From Anaerosoma tenue (GTDB lineage Bacteria; Actinomycetota; Coriobacteriia; Anaerosomatales; Anaerosomataceae), in the NCBI RefSeq assembly GCF_023161965.1, contig NZ_JALNTY010000003.1:43271-107270 (forward strand): a DNA stretch of 64,000 nucleotides, in the 5' to 3' direction. Position numbers and translations under genes: made by a program. Positions within the stretch are counted from its first letter, which is position 1; the number at the start of each line of letters is the position of its first letter. The notes beneath the pieces are model-generated. The model did no database searches. It worked only from the letters and a program-made list of their open reading frames with translations, and had not been told where the DNA came from. This document shows positions 1 through 6,855 of this stretch, piece after piece.

Positions 1-730
1 AGGTATAGCCGAACTGCTCGAGGTAGCGGCTGTTGATGCCGTAGCTGGAGATCTCACCGTTGTGGACGATCGACCAGTCCAGCAGGGTGAACGGATGTGC
101 CCCGCCCCACCAGCCCGGGGTGTTGGTGGGGAACCGGTTGTGCCCTACCCACGTGTGGCCCTCGTACTCCTCCAGCCGGAAGTAGCGCCCGATCTCCTCC
201 GGGAAGCCCACGCCCTTGAACGCGCCCATGTTCTTGCCCGAGGAAGCCACGAACGCACCGTCTACGCGTGCGTTGATCGACATCACAACGCCCACGACGT
301 AGTCCTCGGCGGTCATCTCCCGCTCCTCCAGCACCTCAGGGTACGGCTGCAGGAAGTACCGCCAGAGCAGCGGGGCATCGGTGATCCCCTTCACCGGTCG
401 CGTAGGCATCGGCTCGGCCACCTCGATGGCGAAGTTCTCCCTCAGCAGCCCCTCGGCCTCATCCTTCGCGCGAAGGTCGTGGTACATCATGTGGAAACAG
501 AAGTGGTCGGGGAACTCGGGATAGATCCCGTAGCCGGCGAACCCGCCGCCCAGCCCGTTGCCACGGTCGCGCTGCACGGCCATCGCCCTGATGGGCTCCT
601 CGCCGCTCATGAGCGCTCCGCTCTCATCGCAGATGCCCATGAGGCCGCAGCCACCGTGGATCTTGTAGGGGGATTCCTCCCTGTACCGGTCGGGCGAGAA
701 ACCGTCGTATCGACCAAGATCGTACGCCAT
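1..730 (-). CDS. Glutamate synthase domain 1-like class II glutamine amidotransferase (partial, 3' end outside window)
   Basis: The reading frame opens with ATG at 730, behind a strong AAGGAG, and runs off the left edge, leaving about 243 codons. It matches the stand-alone amidotransferase domain of archaeal-type glutamate synthases, which release ammonia from glutamine for glutamate formation. The probable nucleophile is Cys28 in GGCGLMGI, after a short leader that would have to be removed, as is usual in this family. Further conserved stretches are RGNGLGGGFAGYGIYPE, the VGHNRFPTN motif and WSIVHNGEISSYG. The gene starts 5 bp after the HdrB-HdrC fusion stop, so the two are almost certainly co-transcribed. 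The remaining synthase domains would be expected to the left of the window. The family call is secure; the exact substrate and electron donor are inferred. Confidence 0.85.
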   Translation of the reverse strand, partial: MAYDLGRYDGFSPDRYREESPYKIHGGCGLMGICDESGALMSGEEPIRAMAVQRDRGNGLGGGFAGYGIYPEFPDHFCFHMMYHDLRAKDEAEGLLRENFAIEVAEPMPTRPVKGITDAPLLWRYFLQPYPEVLEEREMTAEDYVVGVVMSINARVDGAFVASSGKNMGAFKGVGFPEEIGRYFRLEEYEGHTWVGHNRFPTNTPGWWGGAHPFTLLDWSIVHNGEISSYGINSRYLEQFGYT

Positions 731-735
731 GACCC

Positions 736-2085
736 TCACTCCTTCTCCGTGCCGTCCGCTGCGCCCACCGTGGGTGAGAGCAGTCGGGCGACCGCGTCCC
801 CGCCACCTGCCGGCAGCGGGTCAAGTCCGAGCTTCTTGCGTGCCGACTCCCTGGGCTTGCCCAGCGCGCCGGTCTTGAGGAACTCCGCATACGCCGCACC
901 CACCGCCTCGGGGCCCGCGCCGCGCTCTAGGGCAAGCTCCTTGAGCTGCCTGAACACTCCGGCCATACCGATGCGGCTGTGGCACATCTCCTGGCACGTG
1001 TAGCACTCGATGCACTTCCAGAGCTGGCCCTCAGCGATGACGCCATCGAGGCGGCCGGCCAGGAGGTCCGCGATGATCTCGTTCGGCTGGAAGGCGGGGT
1101 CGACCTTGCAGACGGGACAGTCGTCCTTGCACGCCTGGCAGGCGTCGCACTTGGCCAGCAGGCCCACATCGAAGTGCTCGGCAAGCCGCCGCTTCTCCTC
1201 CGACCGAGCCTTCCAGCGATCGAAGAACGGGTCGACCGACACACGGTGCATGCCGAGGCCGAGCTCTTCGGGCTCATGGCCCATCGCGAGTGCCACCAAC
1301 TCCGAAAGGTAGAAGACCGGCACGTGCACGTCTTCGTTGGCCCTCTGGAGCGCAGCCTGGTTGAGGTCGAACTGCTGGAAGCAGCTCGGGCAGACCACCA
1401 CGAGCGCGTCGGCGCCTTCGTTCTGCACATCGGCAAGCTTCCTGCGAGCGAACGCGAGCGACCCCTCCCGCTCGCCCACCCTGTCGAGCGCGCCTCCGCA
1501 GCACTGCATCTTGGTGGTGTAGTCCACCACCTGCGCGCCCAGAGCGGAGACGAGCTCCTCCACCTTCGTAGGGTGCAGCGGGTCGTCCCACCGGACGGCC
1601 GGCTGGGGACGCAACAGATGACAGCCGTAATGTACGGCGACCCGCATGCCCCACAGCGGCCGTGTCACGCGCGTGCTCAACGCGCCTGCACCCACCGTGT
1701 CCGCGAGCCACTCGGCGAAGTGCGCGATCTCGAGATCGCCCGTGTAGCGGAGGTCTTCCGAGGCAAGGCGCTCGTTGATTGCGTCGCGGTCACGCCACTC
1801 GGCGCGGAGGTGGCTCGCGGCCTCCTTGAAAGTCGAGTAGCAGCCGTTGCAGGGCGTCACCACGCCAAGACCGGCCTTCTCGACGATGGCCAGGTTCCGG
1901 GCCGCGGCGGTATAGAAGGCGTCCTCGTCGTTCGCCTTCACGAGCGTACCCTCGGGGCAACACGTGTGGCCCGCGAGTTCGTGCACCATGGCGCCGAGGT
2001 CGTCAAAGACCACACGGGTCGCCTTCTCGATGAACGGGAACCTCGCCGGGATCGTGCACCCCCAGAAGACCGCGAACTCCCTCAT
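736..2085 (-). CDS. Heterodisulfide reductase-like HdrB-HdrC fusion iron-sulfur protein
   Basis: The protein is about 449 residues and joins two modules found separately in methanogens. The N-terminal part carries two CCG domains (TCCPEG, TPCNGCY; then YGCHLL, QCCGG, CPSCFQQ), which bind the unusual HdrB clusters. The C-terminal part carries two CX2CX2CX3C ferredoxin motifs (CDACQACKDDC and CIECYTCQEMC) like HdrC. Non-methanogens use such proteins as electron-transfer subunits. Its position 5 bp ahead of a glutamate synthase domain suggests it delivers or bifurcates electrons for that enzyme; this is inference. ATG at 2085 is preferred, with AGAAGG upstream, but an in-frame GTG at 2094 is possible. 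A terminator and two-hairpin leader precede the gene, so it is probably controlled by attenuation. Confidence 0.85.
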   Translation of the reverse strand: MREFAVFWGCTIPARFPFIEKATRVVFDDLGAMVHELAGHTCCPEGTLVKANDEDAFYTAAARNLAIVEKAGLGVVTPCNGCYSTFKEAASHLRAEWRDRDAINERLASEDLRYTGDLEIAHFAEWLADTVGAGALSTRVTRPLWGMRVAVHYGCHLLRPQPAVRWDDPLHPTKVEELVSALGAQVVDYTTKMQCCGGALDRVGEREGSLAFARRKLADVQNEGADALVVVCPSCFQQFDLNQAALQRANEDVHVPVFYLSELVALAMGHEPEELGLGMHRVSVDPFFDRWKARSEEKRRLAEHFDVGLLAKCDACQACKDDCPVCKVDPAFQPNEIIADLLAGRLDGVIAEGQLWKCIECYTCQEMCHSRIGMAGVFRQLKELALERGAGPEAVGAAYAEFLKTGALGKPRESARKKLGLDPLPAGGGDAVARLLSPTVGAADGTEKE

Positions 2086-2114
2086 CCGTCCCACCTTCTC
2101 ATCTCACCGGACAA

Positions 2115-2155
2115 CAAAAAACGCCCACTCGGACCGCTTGGGTCCGTGTGAGCGT
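2115..2155 (-). terminator. Rho-independent terminator in the hdrBC leader
   Basis: On the minus strand a 15-bp near-perfect stem (2141-2155 pairing with 2121-2135, one A-A mismatch and one wobble) is followed by six T residues. It ends only 30 bp before the hdrBC start. That leaves almost no room for a separate promoter, so it more likely gates readthrough into hdrBC than simply ending the upstream gene. Confidence 0.85.
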
Positions 2156-2193
2156 CTTTGCTCATCATGCTATGGCGGCTCGCCGTTGAGCCG
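2149..2193 (-). promoter_or_regulatory. Two-hairpin ANTAR-type antiterminator motif
   Basis: Two small hairpins with six-base loops lie just before the terminator. P1 (2176-2193) has the perfect stem CGGCTC/GAGCCG and loop AACGGC. P2 (2149-2164) has stem TGAGC/GCTCA and loop AAAGAC. Both loops have A at position 1 and G at position 4, the established signature of RNAs bound by ANTAR regulators such as EutV and NasR. The 3' strand of P2 is part of the 5' arm of the terminator, so P2 and the terminator exclude each other. A gene for an ANTAR response regulator lies 0.7 kb away. That this RNA is its target is inferred. Confidence 0.7.
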
Positions 2194-2201
2194 GTGCAGG
2201 T

Positions 2202-2207
2202 AGTGTA
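2202..2207 (-). promoter_or_regulatory. Extended -10 element for the hdrBC leader
   Basis: TGCTACACT on the minus strand resembles an extended -10 (TGn-TACACT). It would place the transcript start near 2195, just ahead of the two-hairpin motif. No convincing -35 box was found. Readthrough from the upstream gene is the alternative. Confidence 0.4.
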
Positions 2208-2248
2208 GCAGAGCGAGAGCGTCCTGGAAACCCGCCCGAAACGAAACG

Positions 2249-2614
2249 TCAGTCGTTCAGACGCTCCAACACCCGGCCGTACTCCGCCTGATGCGTCACG
2301 ATGATGTCATCGGGCGTACCCCACGACCGAGCGCGCCGCGCCAACACCTGCGCGGCGGCCATGAGGTCCTCTCGCTTGGGTGCGTCCCAGCTGCCGCCGA
2401 CTTGCGAAAGCGCCGTGCGGATCGCGCCGTTCACGCTCTTGCGTACGGACTGATCGTCCCACGTGGTTCCCATCTTCTGCTTCATCCGGGTGAACGTCTG
2501 CTGCTGCGCGTGATAGAAGCAGTCGGCGAGCAGATCGCGTGCGCGAGCACCGTCCACATCGTCAAGCATGGTGGGGGTTGGGCGCCAAAGCCCGAAGTCT
2601 TCGTTCGTCGCCAT
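2249..2614 (-). CDS. Conserved-looking protein of unknown function (121 aa)
   Basis: This soluble protein of 121 residues is rich in Ala, Arg and Asp and has no signal peptide or membrane segment. ATG at 2614 follows a good AGGAAGTG ribosome binding site, and codon use matches the neighbours, so the gene is credible. I do not recognise the family. It looks helical, with an internal DDVDGARARDLLADCFYHAQ segment and a YGRVLERLND C-terminus. It lies between the pdtaRS locus and the hdrBC-glt leader on the same strand. No function is assigned. Confidence 0.75.
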   Translation of the reverse strand: MATNEDFGLWRPTPTMLDDVDGARARDLLADCFYHAQQQTFTRMKQKMGTTWDDQSVRKSVNGAIRTALSQVGGSWDAPKREDLMAAAQVLARRARSWGTPDDIIVTHQAEYGRVLERLND

Positions 2615-2703
2615 GTAGGGTCACTTCCTTTGCCGGTCTGCGGTCGTCATGGCGTGGATACACCCCTAGGTATCGGCATCCCCGACATGAACCTTGAGGA
2701 GCA

Positions 2704-2811
2704 GCGGGAGCGGAAACGGAAGGTGCGCAGCGTTCCTTTCGCAGGCGCGCGGAACGGGCGGGAGGGAGCGGACGCGGAGGGTGCGCAGCGTTCCTTTCGC
2801 AGGCGCGCGGA
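2704..2811. repeat. Partial tandem duplication of the foldback core
   Basis: A 32-base direct repeat occurs at 2722-2753 and again at 2780-2811 (58-bp period); weaker similarity extends leftward to about 2704. The second copy is part of foldback element 1, so the first is a duplicated fragment lacking its pairing arm. Apart from these repeats I see nothing else in 2615-2860. Confidence 0.85.
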
Positions 2812-2853
2812 GCGCGCCGAGGACAGAGCGAAGCACCCTCCGCGTCCGCTCCC
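2764..2853 (-). repeat. Foldback element 1 (subfamily A)
   Basis: Perfect 21-bp inverted arms (2764-2784 and 2833-2853) enclose 48 bp. On the minus strand the core contains CTCTGTCCTCGG (2817-2828) and CCTGCGAAAGGA (2792-2803). Both 12-mers are identical in foldback element 3. The element begins 7 bp after the pdtaR stop codon. It has no T tract, so it is not an ordinary terminator. The arms share no sequence with the arms of the other copies. Confidence 0.85.
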
Positions 2854-2860
2854 GCCTACA

Positions 2861-3430
2861 TCATCCCTCGGCGTCGGATGCCAGCACGATCGCCTCGGCC
2901 ACCTGCTTCAGCGTCATGCGCCGGTCCATCGCAAGCTTCTGCAGACGGCGGAACGCCTCGGGCTCGCTCATGCCCTTCTGCATGAGCACGCCTTTGGCCC
3001 GGTCGAGCGCCTTGCGCATCTCAAGCCGCTCGGCCAGGTCGTCGACCTCGCCCTCGAGCGCACGCGCTTCGGCGAACCTGGAGACGGCGACCGTCATGGC
3101 CGGCACGATGTCGGCACGGGTGAACGGCTTCACCACATATGCCATCGCGCCCGCCGCGGTGGCCTCTTCCACGTACGACTGCTGGGAGAACGCCGTGACC
3201 ATCACCACCGGCGCGAGCTTCTCCTCGCCGATCACGCGCGCGGCCTCCAGCCCGTCAACGCGCGGCATCTTCACGTCGAGGAACACAACGTCCGGCTTGA
3301 GCTCGCGTACCCGCTCGATGGCCTCCGCACCGTCCCGTGCCTCGGCGACCACCTCGTGGCCCTCCTCGGCGAGCATCTCGCGAAGGTCCATCCGGATAAG
3401 CGCTTCGTCCTCTGCGATGAGCACCCGCAT
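2861..3430 (-). CDS. pdtaR: ANTAR-domain response regulator (PdtaR-like)
   Basis: The 189-residue protein has a receiver domain followed by an ANTAR RNA-binding domain. The receiver shows the acidic pair E7/D8, phospho-acceptor D52 in FLDVKMP, T79 and K101. The ANTAR region (about 130-183) includes AKGVLM at 145-150 and ends in QVAEAIVL. Proteins of this family are phosphorylated by a PdtaS-type kinase, dimerise and bind paired hexaloop hairpins in nascent RNA to prevent termination. The kinase gene starts 9 bp upstream on the same strand. A matching two-hairpin leader lies at 2149-2193. The family assignment is firm. Confidence 0.95.
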   Translation of the reverse strand: MRVLIAEDEALIRMDLREMLAEEGHEVVAEARDGAEAIERVRELKPDVVFLDVKMPRVDGLEAARVIGEEKLAPVVMVTAFSQQSYVEEATAAGAMAYVVKPFTRADIVPAMTVAVSRFAEARALEGEVDDLAERLEMRKALDRAKGVLMQKGMSEPEAFRRLQKLAMDRRMTLKQVAEAIVLASDAEG

Positions 3431-3439
3431 CGTATCTCC

Positions 3440-4855
3440 TCAGTCGGTCTCGTCGATCGGAACGGTCACCGAGATCACCGTCTCGGCGCCCGACCGGAAC
3501 GACAGCGTACCGCGAAGGTCGTCTTCCGCCACTGTCTTCACGATCGCCAGCCCCAGGTGTGCTGACGATTCCACCTGGAACGTATCGGGAAGCGCGCCGC
3601 CGCTGTCCCGCACCGTGAGTGAGACGCTCCGGCTGTCGCGCGCGAGGAAGACGGTCACGTCCCCGCCGCCCGCCGGACCCACACCGTGCTCGATCGCGTT
3701 GTGCACGAGCTCCGCCGCTACCAGAGCGAGCGACGTGGCCACCTGCGCCGGAACGAGACCCGTGGCGCCATCCACGGCGATCCTGATACCGCTGTCTGCA
3801 CCCGTGAGGCCGCGACGCACCATGTCCACCACCGTGGACACCGCGGCCGCGAGGTCCACCGACTCGTCGGTTGACGACGCCAGCATCTCGTGAACCACCG
3901 CCATCGATGATACCCGCTCCACTGCTTCCTCGAGGGCGCGAGCCGCCTCGTCGCTCGATGACCGCCGGGCCTGGATGCGCAGCAGCGATGCGATCGTCTG
4001 GAGGTTGTTCTTCACCCGGTGATGCACCTCGCGGATCGCCATCTCCTTGACGTGCAACTCCTGCTCCCGGCGCACCGCATCGGTGACGTCCTCGACGAGC
4101 ACGAGCATCCGATCGGCCAGTGCCACCGTTCGGTACCGCAACGAACGCCCCTGCACGTTGACGGTCTTCTCCCGCGCACCGTCGGTGCCGATCACCGGCG
4201 CCACGGCAAGAGCCCCTCCCGGGAGCGCCGAGGCGGGACCACCCACCAGCTGGCTCTCCATGCCGGCGAGGCGCATCGTGTTCACGGCGTTGGGGCTGGC
4301 GTACACCACCGCGCCCGTGGCGTCGATCTCGAGAACGCCGTCACCGGCGAGGCGCGTGGTAGCGTACGGCTCCTCGGTGTCGATGTCGCGGATCGGACCG
4401 CGCTGCAATCGCTCGAGCAGCAGCTGCGCAAGGCGCATGAACGCCACTTCCATCTTGCCCGGTGCCTCCGAGACCGCCTGGCCGAGGTGCCGGACCAGGA
4501 TGGCGTACGGACGCCCGTCACCGCCCACGGGATAGGCGGTGGACGAGAACGCGATTCCCCGCCGTGTGCGTCTCTTGACGTCGCATGAAGGGGCGCCGGT
4601 CGTGAGGGTGTCGTACGCCTCGGGCTCGTCGTCGCGATCGATCACCCGGCCGACGCGTGTCGTTGGGATCGCCGAACCCGCGGTCATCGGCCGTGCGTCG
4701 GCGATCACCACGAGCGCGCCGTCGGATCCCGGCACGAGCAGCGCGACATCCCCGTACCCCAGGTCGGCGGCCAGCTGCAGGTTCTCGGCCACGTTCCGCA
4801 CGTGGACGCGCGCGTCCTCCGACAACTCCTCGACCATCTGCGCCAGCGTATCCAT
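3440..4855 (-). CDS. pdtaS: PdtaS-like sensor histidine kinase (HisKA_2 family)
   Basis: The 471-residue soluble kinase has a GAF-like sensor region (about 1-145), a PAS-like region (about 165-265), a HisKA_2 dimerisation segment with EVHHRVKNN at 277-285 (probable phospho-His 279) and an HATPase domain with ELVHNAIEH at 382-390 and GLAIV at 435. It should phosphorylate the adjacent ANTAR regulator. There are no membrane segments, so the signal is probably cytoplasmic. The frame can be extended 60 codons upstream, but that would run through the divergent gene. ATG 4855 sits 6 bp after a consensus -10, suggesting a leaderless mRNA. Confidence 0.93.
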   Translation of the reverse strand: MDTLAQMVEELSEDARVHVRNVAENLQLAADLGYGDVALLVPGSDGALVVIADARPMTAGSAIPTTRVGRVIDRDDEPEAYDTLTTGAPSCDVKRRTRRGIAFSSTAYPVGGDGRPYAILVRHLGQAVSEAPGKMEVAFMRLAQLLLERLQRGPIRDIDTEEPYATTRLAGDGVLEIDATGAVVYASPNAVNTMRLAGMESQLVGGPASALPGGALAVAPVIGTDGAREKTVNVQGRSLRYRTVALADRMLVLVEDVTDAVRREQELHVKEMAIREVHHRVKNNLQTIASLLRIQARRSSSDEAARALEEAVERVSSMAVVHEMLASSTDESVDLAAAVSTVVDMVRRGLTGADSGIRIAVDGATGLVPAQVATSLALVAAELVHNAIEHGVGPAGGGDVTVFLARDSRSVSLTVRDSGGALPDTFQVESSAHLGLAIVKTVAEDDLRGTLSFRSGAETVISVTVPIDETD

Positions 4856-4861
4856 GCGAGG

Positions 4862-4867
4862 ATTATA
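4862..4867 (-). promoter_or_regulatory. Promoter -10 of pdtaS, leaderless
   Basis: A perfect TATAAT lies on the minus strand exactly 6 bp before the ATG of pdtaS, so transcription would begin at or next to the start codon. There is no Shine-Dalgarno sequence and no good -35 box. Confidence 0.6.
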
Positions 4868-5006
4868 CGCGGGATGCCACCGCACACGCGTCGTCGCTCC
4901 TGGTCGGCGGCATACATCACGGTTATCATTGTCCCAGCGGGATCCGCGCCATGCGTTCGGGGCGCAGTGCGCGTTGTTGGGGGGTCCACCCGCCGGGAGG
5001 GGACAC

Positions 5007-5579
5007 ATGTCGTTCACCGATTCAGTGACGTACATCTACGCCTACATGGCGTTCGCGGTCATCTACCTCGTTGGCAGCATCGTGTCCGCCGCGAGCGCCC
5101 TCCGGGTCTCCAACGGCATCTCGCGCGCCCCGCACACCGCCGAGGACGCCGCACCTGTGTCCGCCGCGATCGGCGACGTGATCGGTCACGGGCAACGGCT
5201 GCTGGATTACACGCAGGTGGCGACGCTCCTGCCGCTCATCTACATCGTGGGCAGCATGTTCCTCGGTTCGTTCATTGCCAAGGACACCGGCCTCGCCCGC
5301 TCCTTCAACGTCATCTGGATAGCCTTCACGCTGATATGCGCCGCGGCGGCCATCATCCTCTCGATCCTTGCGCTGCGTGAGGCGCAGGCCATGCGATCGA
5401 TCTCCGGCGGCACGTGGAGCCTCGGCCGCGGACATACGCCCGAGGCGCTGCAGAAGGTCGGGCTTCGGCTCGGTGTCAGCGCCGCACTGCTCCTTCTCGT
5501 TGCCGTGTTCATCATGCTCAACCTCTGGTCGGTGGCGGGAAACATGGGTACCCTGTCGTCTACCGGCTTTCTCCTCTGA
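5007..5579 (+). CDS. Predicted four-helix membrane protein, unknown function
   Basis: The 190-residue protein starts at ATG 5007 after GGGAGGGG. Four hydrophobic segments are visible near residues 10-32, 70-92, 102-124 and 155-178. The connecting loops are short, and HGQRLLDYTQ precedes the second helix. It is transcribed divergently from pdtaS and ends 45 bp before tRNA-Leu. I do not recognise the family. Its codon use is typical of the window. Confidence 0.75.
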   Translation: MSFTDSVTYIYAYMAFAVIYLVGSIVSAASALRVSNGISRAPHTAEDAAPVSAAIGDVIGHGQRLLDYTQVATLLPLIYIVGSMFLGSFIAKDTGLARSFNVIWIAFTLICAAAAIILSILALREAQAMRSISGGTWSLGRGHTPEALQKVGLRLGVSAALLLLVAVFIMLNLWSVAGNMGTLSSTGFLL

Positions 5580-5623
5580 GAGGGTCACGGGTACTATCAC
5601 AGCAGCGGTTCTCACGCCCCCAT

Positions 5624-5709
5624 GCCCGGGTGGCGGAATGGCAGACGCGGAGGTCTCAAAAACCTCTGTCCGAAAGGGCGTGTGGGTTCGACTCCCACCC
5701 CGGGCACCA
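5624..5709 (+). tRNA. tRNA-Leu (anticodon CAA)
   Basis: The 86-nt gene has acceptor stem GCCCGGG (5624-5630) pairing with CCCGGGC, discriminator A5706 and encoded CCA. The anticodon stem-loop is GAGGT-CTCAAAA-ACCTC, giving anticodon CAA (UUG codons). A long variable arm and the GGTTCGACTCC T-arm fit a class II leucine tRNA. The adenine deaminase gene starts 30 bp downstream with no terminator between them. Confidence 0.97.
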
Positions 5710-5738
5710 CAGGCGATTCGCTGCGAAGGAGGAACCCG

Positions 5739-6764
5739 ATGACCACAGACCTCCGATCGTTCGTCCTCGGACTCCCCAAGGCGGAGCTCCACCTCCACCT
5801 CGAGGGCACGCTCGAACCGGAGCTGATGTTCGACCTTGCCGAGCGGAACCATGTCGCTCTCCCGTACGAGAGCGTTGAGAAAGCCCGCCTGGCCTACGAG
5901 TTCAGCGACCTGCAGTCGTTCCTCGACCTCTACTACGCGGGCTGCTCGGTACTCGTGAGCGAACAGGACTTCTACGACCTCACATGGGCGTACCTCGTGA
6001 GGGCGGCCGAGGAGAACATCCGTCACGTGGAGCCGTTCTTCGACCCCCAGACGCACACGGAGCGCGGCGTGCACTTCGGGACCGTGGTCACCGGCATCAT
6101 GAGGGCCCTCGAGGACGGCACGGAGCGGTTCGGCATCACCTCGCGGCTCATCATGTCGTTCCTGCGCGACCTCTCACCCGCGAGCGCGGCCCAGACGCTC
6201 GAGCACGCCAGGCGCTACGGTCGGCGTATCGTCGGCGTAGGCCTCGACTCGGCAGAACTCGGGCACCCGCCCGAGGACTTCGAGGAGGTCTTCCACGCCG
6301 CACGTGATGCGGGCTACCGGGTCGTCGCCCACGCCGGCGAGGAGGGTCCGCCTGAGTACATCCTCGGTGCGCTGGATGTCCTCGGCGCCGAGCGGATCGA
6401 CCACGGCGTACGCTGCCTCGAAGACCAGATGCTGACAGCGCGCCTCGCGATGGATCGCGTGCCGCTCACCGTCTGCCCTCTCTCCAACGTGCGGCTCAAA
6501 GTGGTGCCGGCGATGGCCGAACACCCCCTCAGGCGGATGATGGACGCAGGCCTCCTGGTGACCGTGAACTCCGACGATCCGGCGTACTTCGGCGGATACC
6601 TGGTGGAGAACTACGTTGCCGCGGCTGAGGCGCTCGGCCTCTCCCTGAAGGACCTTGCCGATCTTGCCGAGGCCTCGTTCAGAGCCTCCTTCCTCGACGA
6701 GCCGACGCGACTCGCCCGGAGTCGCGAGGTGCGCGAATACGCCGACGCCCACGGGGTCCGCTAG
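5739..6764 (+). CDS. Adenine deaminase (adenosine/adenine deaminase family)
   Basis: This 341-residue metal-dependent deaminase converts adenine to hypoxanthine in purine salvage. Metal ligands are H18/H20 in HLHLEG, H198 in HAGEEGPPEY and the NSDDPAYFGGY segment near 278-287, with DHGVRCLED at 221-229. The SDDPAYFGGY and GEEGPPEY motifs are those of the adenine deaminase branch (Aah1-like) rather than classical adenosine deaminase; this rests on motif recognition only. ATG 5739 follows GAAGGAGG. The gene is probably co-transcribed with the tRNA just upstream. Confidence 0.85.
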   Translation: MTTDLRSFVLGLPKAELHLHLEGTLEPELMFDLAERNHVALPYESVEKARLAYEFSDLQSFLDLYYAGCSVLVSEQDFYDLTWAYLVRAAEENIRHVEPFFDPQTHTERGVHFGTVVTGIMRALEDGTERFGITSRLIMSFLRDLSPASAAQTLEHARRYGRRIVGVGLDSAELGHPPEDFEEVFHAARDAGYRVVAHAGEEGPPEYILGALDVLGAERIDHGVRCLEDQMLTARLAMDRVPLTVCPLSNVRLKVVPAMAEHPLRRMMDAGLLVTVNSDDPAYFGGYLVENYVAAAEALGLSLKDLADLAEASFRASFLDEPTRLARSREVREYADAHGVR

Positions 6765-6782
6765 ACGGGACACCGGCACAAT

Positions 6783-6796
6783 CGAACACGTGTTCG
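6783..6796 (+). promoter_or_regulatory. LexA (SOS) box
   Basis: CGAAC-ACGT-GTTCG is a perfect 5-bp dyad preceded by T. It fits the actinobacterial SOS consensus TCGAAC-N4-GTTCGA except for the last base. It lies 60 bp before the helicase start and just upstream of a possible extended -10 (TGCTAGCAT, 6814-6822), where a repressor would block transcription. Confidence 0.8.
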
Positions 6797-6855
6797 CTTT
6801 CCTGTCCGATAGATGCTAGCATCGGCTCCTGAAGGCTCCCGTCCCAGGAGGCCGC

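Noticed and set aside
2157-2240. A short open stretch on the minus strand ending HRLNGEPP, possible leader peptide before hdrBC.
   Set aside because: It has no ATG, GTG or TTG start, and it overlaps the predicted -10 and hairpin P1; the two-hairpin motif explains the region better.
2722-2811. Direct repeats as a CRISPR remnant.
   Set aside because: There are only two copies with a 26-bp interval, no array and no cas genes; they belong to the foldback family.
2764-2853. Foldback element 1 as the terminator of pdtaR.
   Set aside because: It has a 48-base loop and no T tract, and its relatives sit inside coding sequence.
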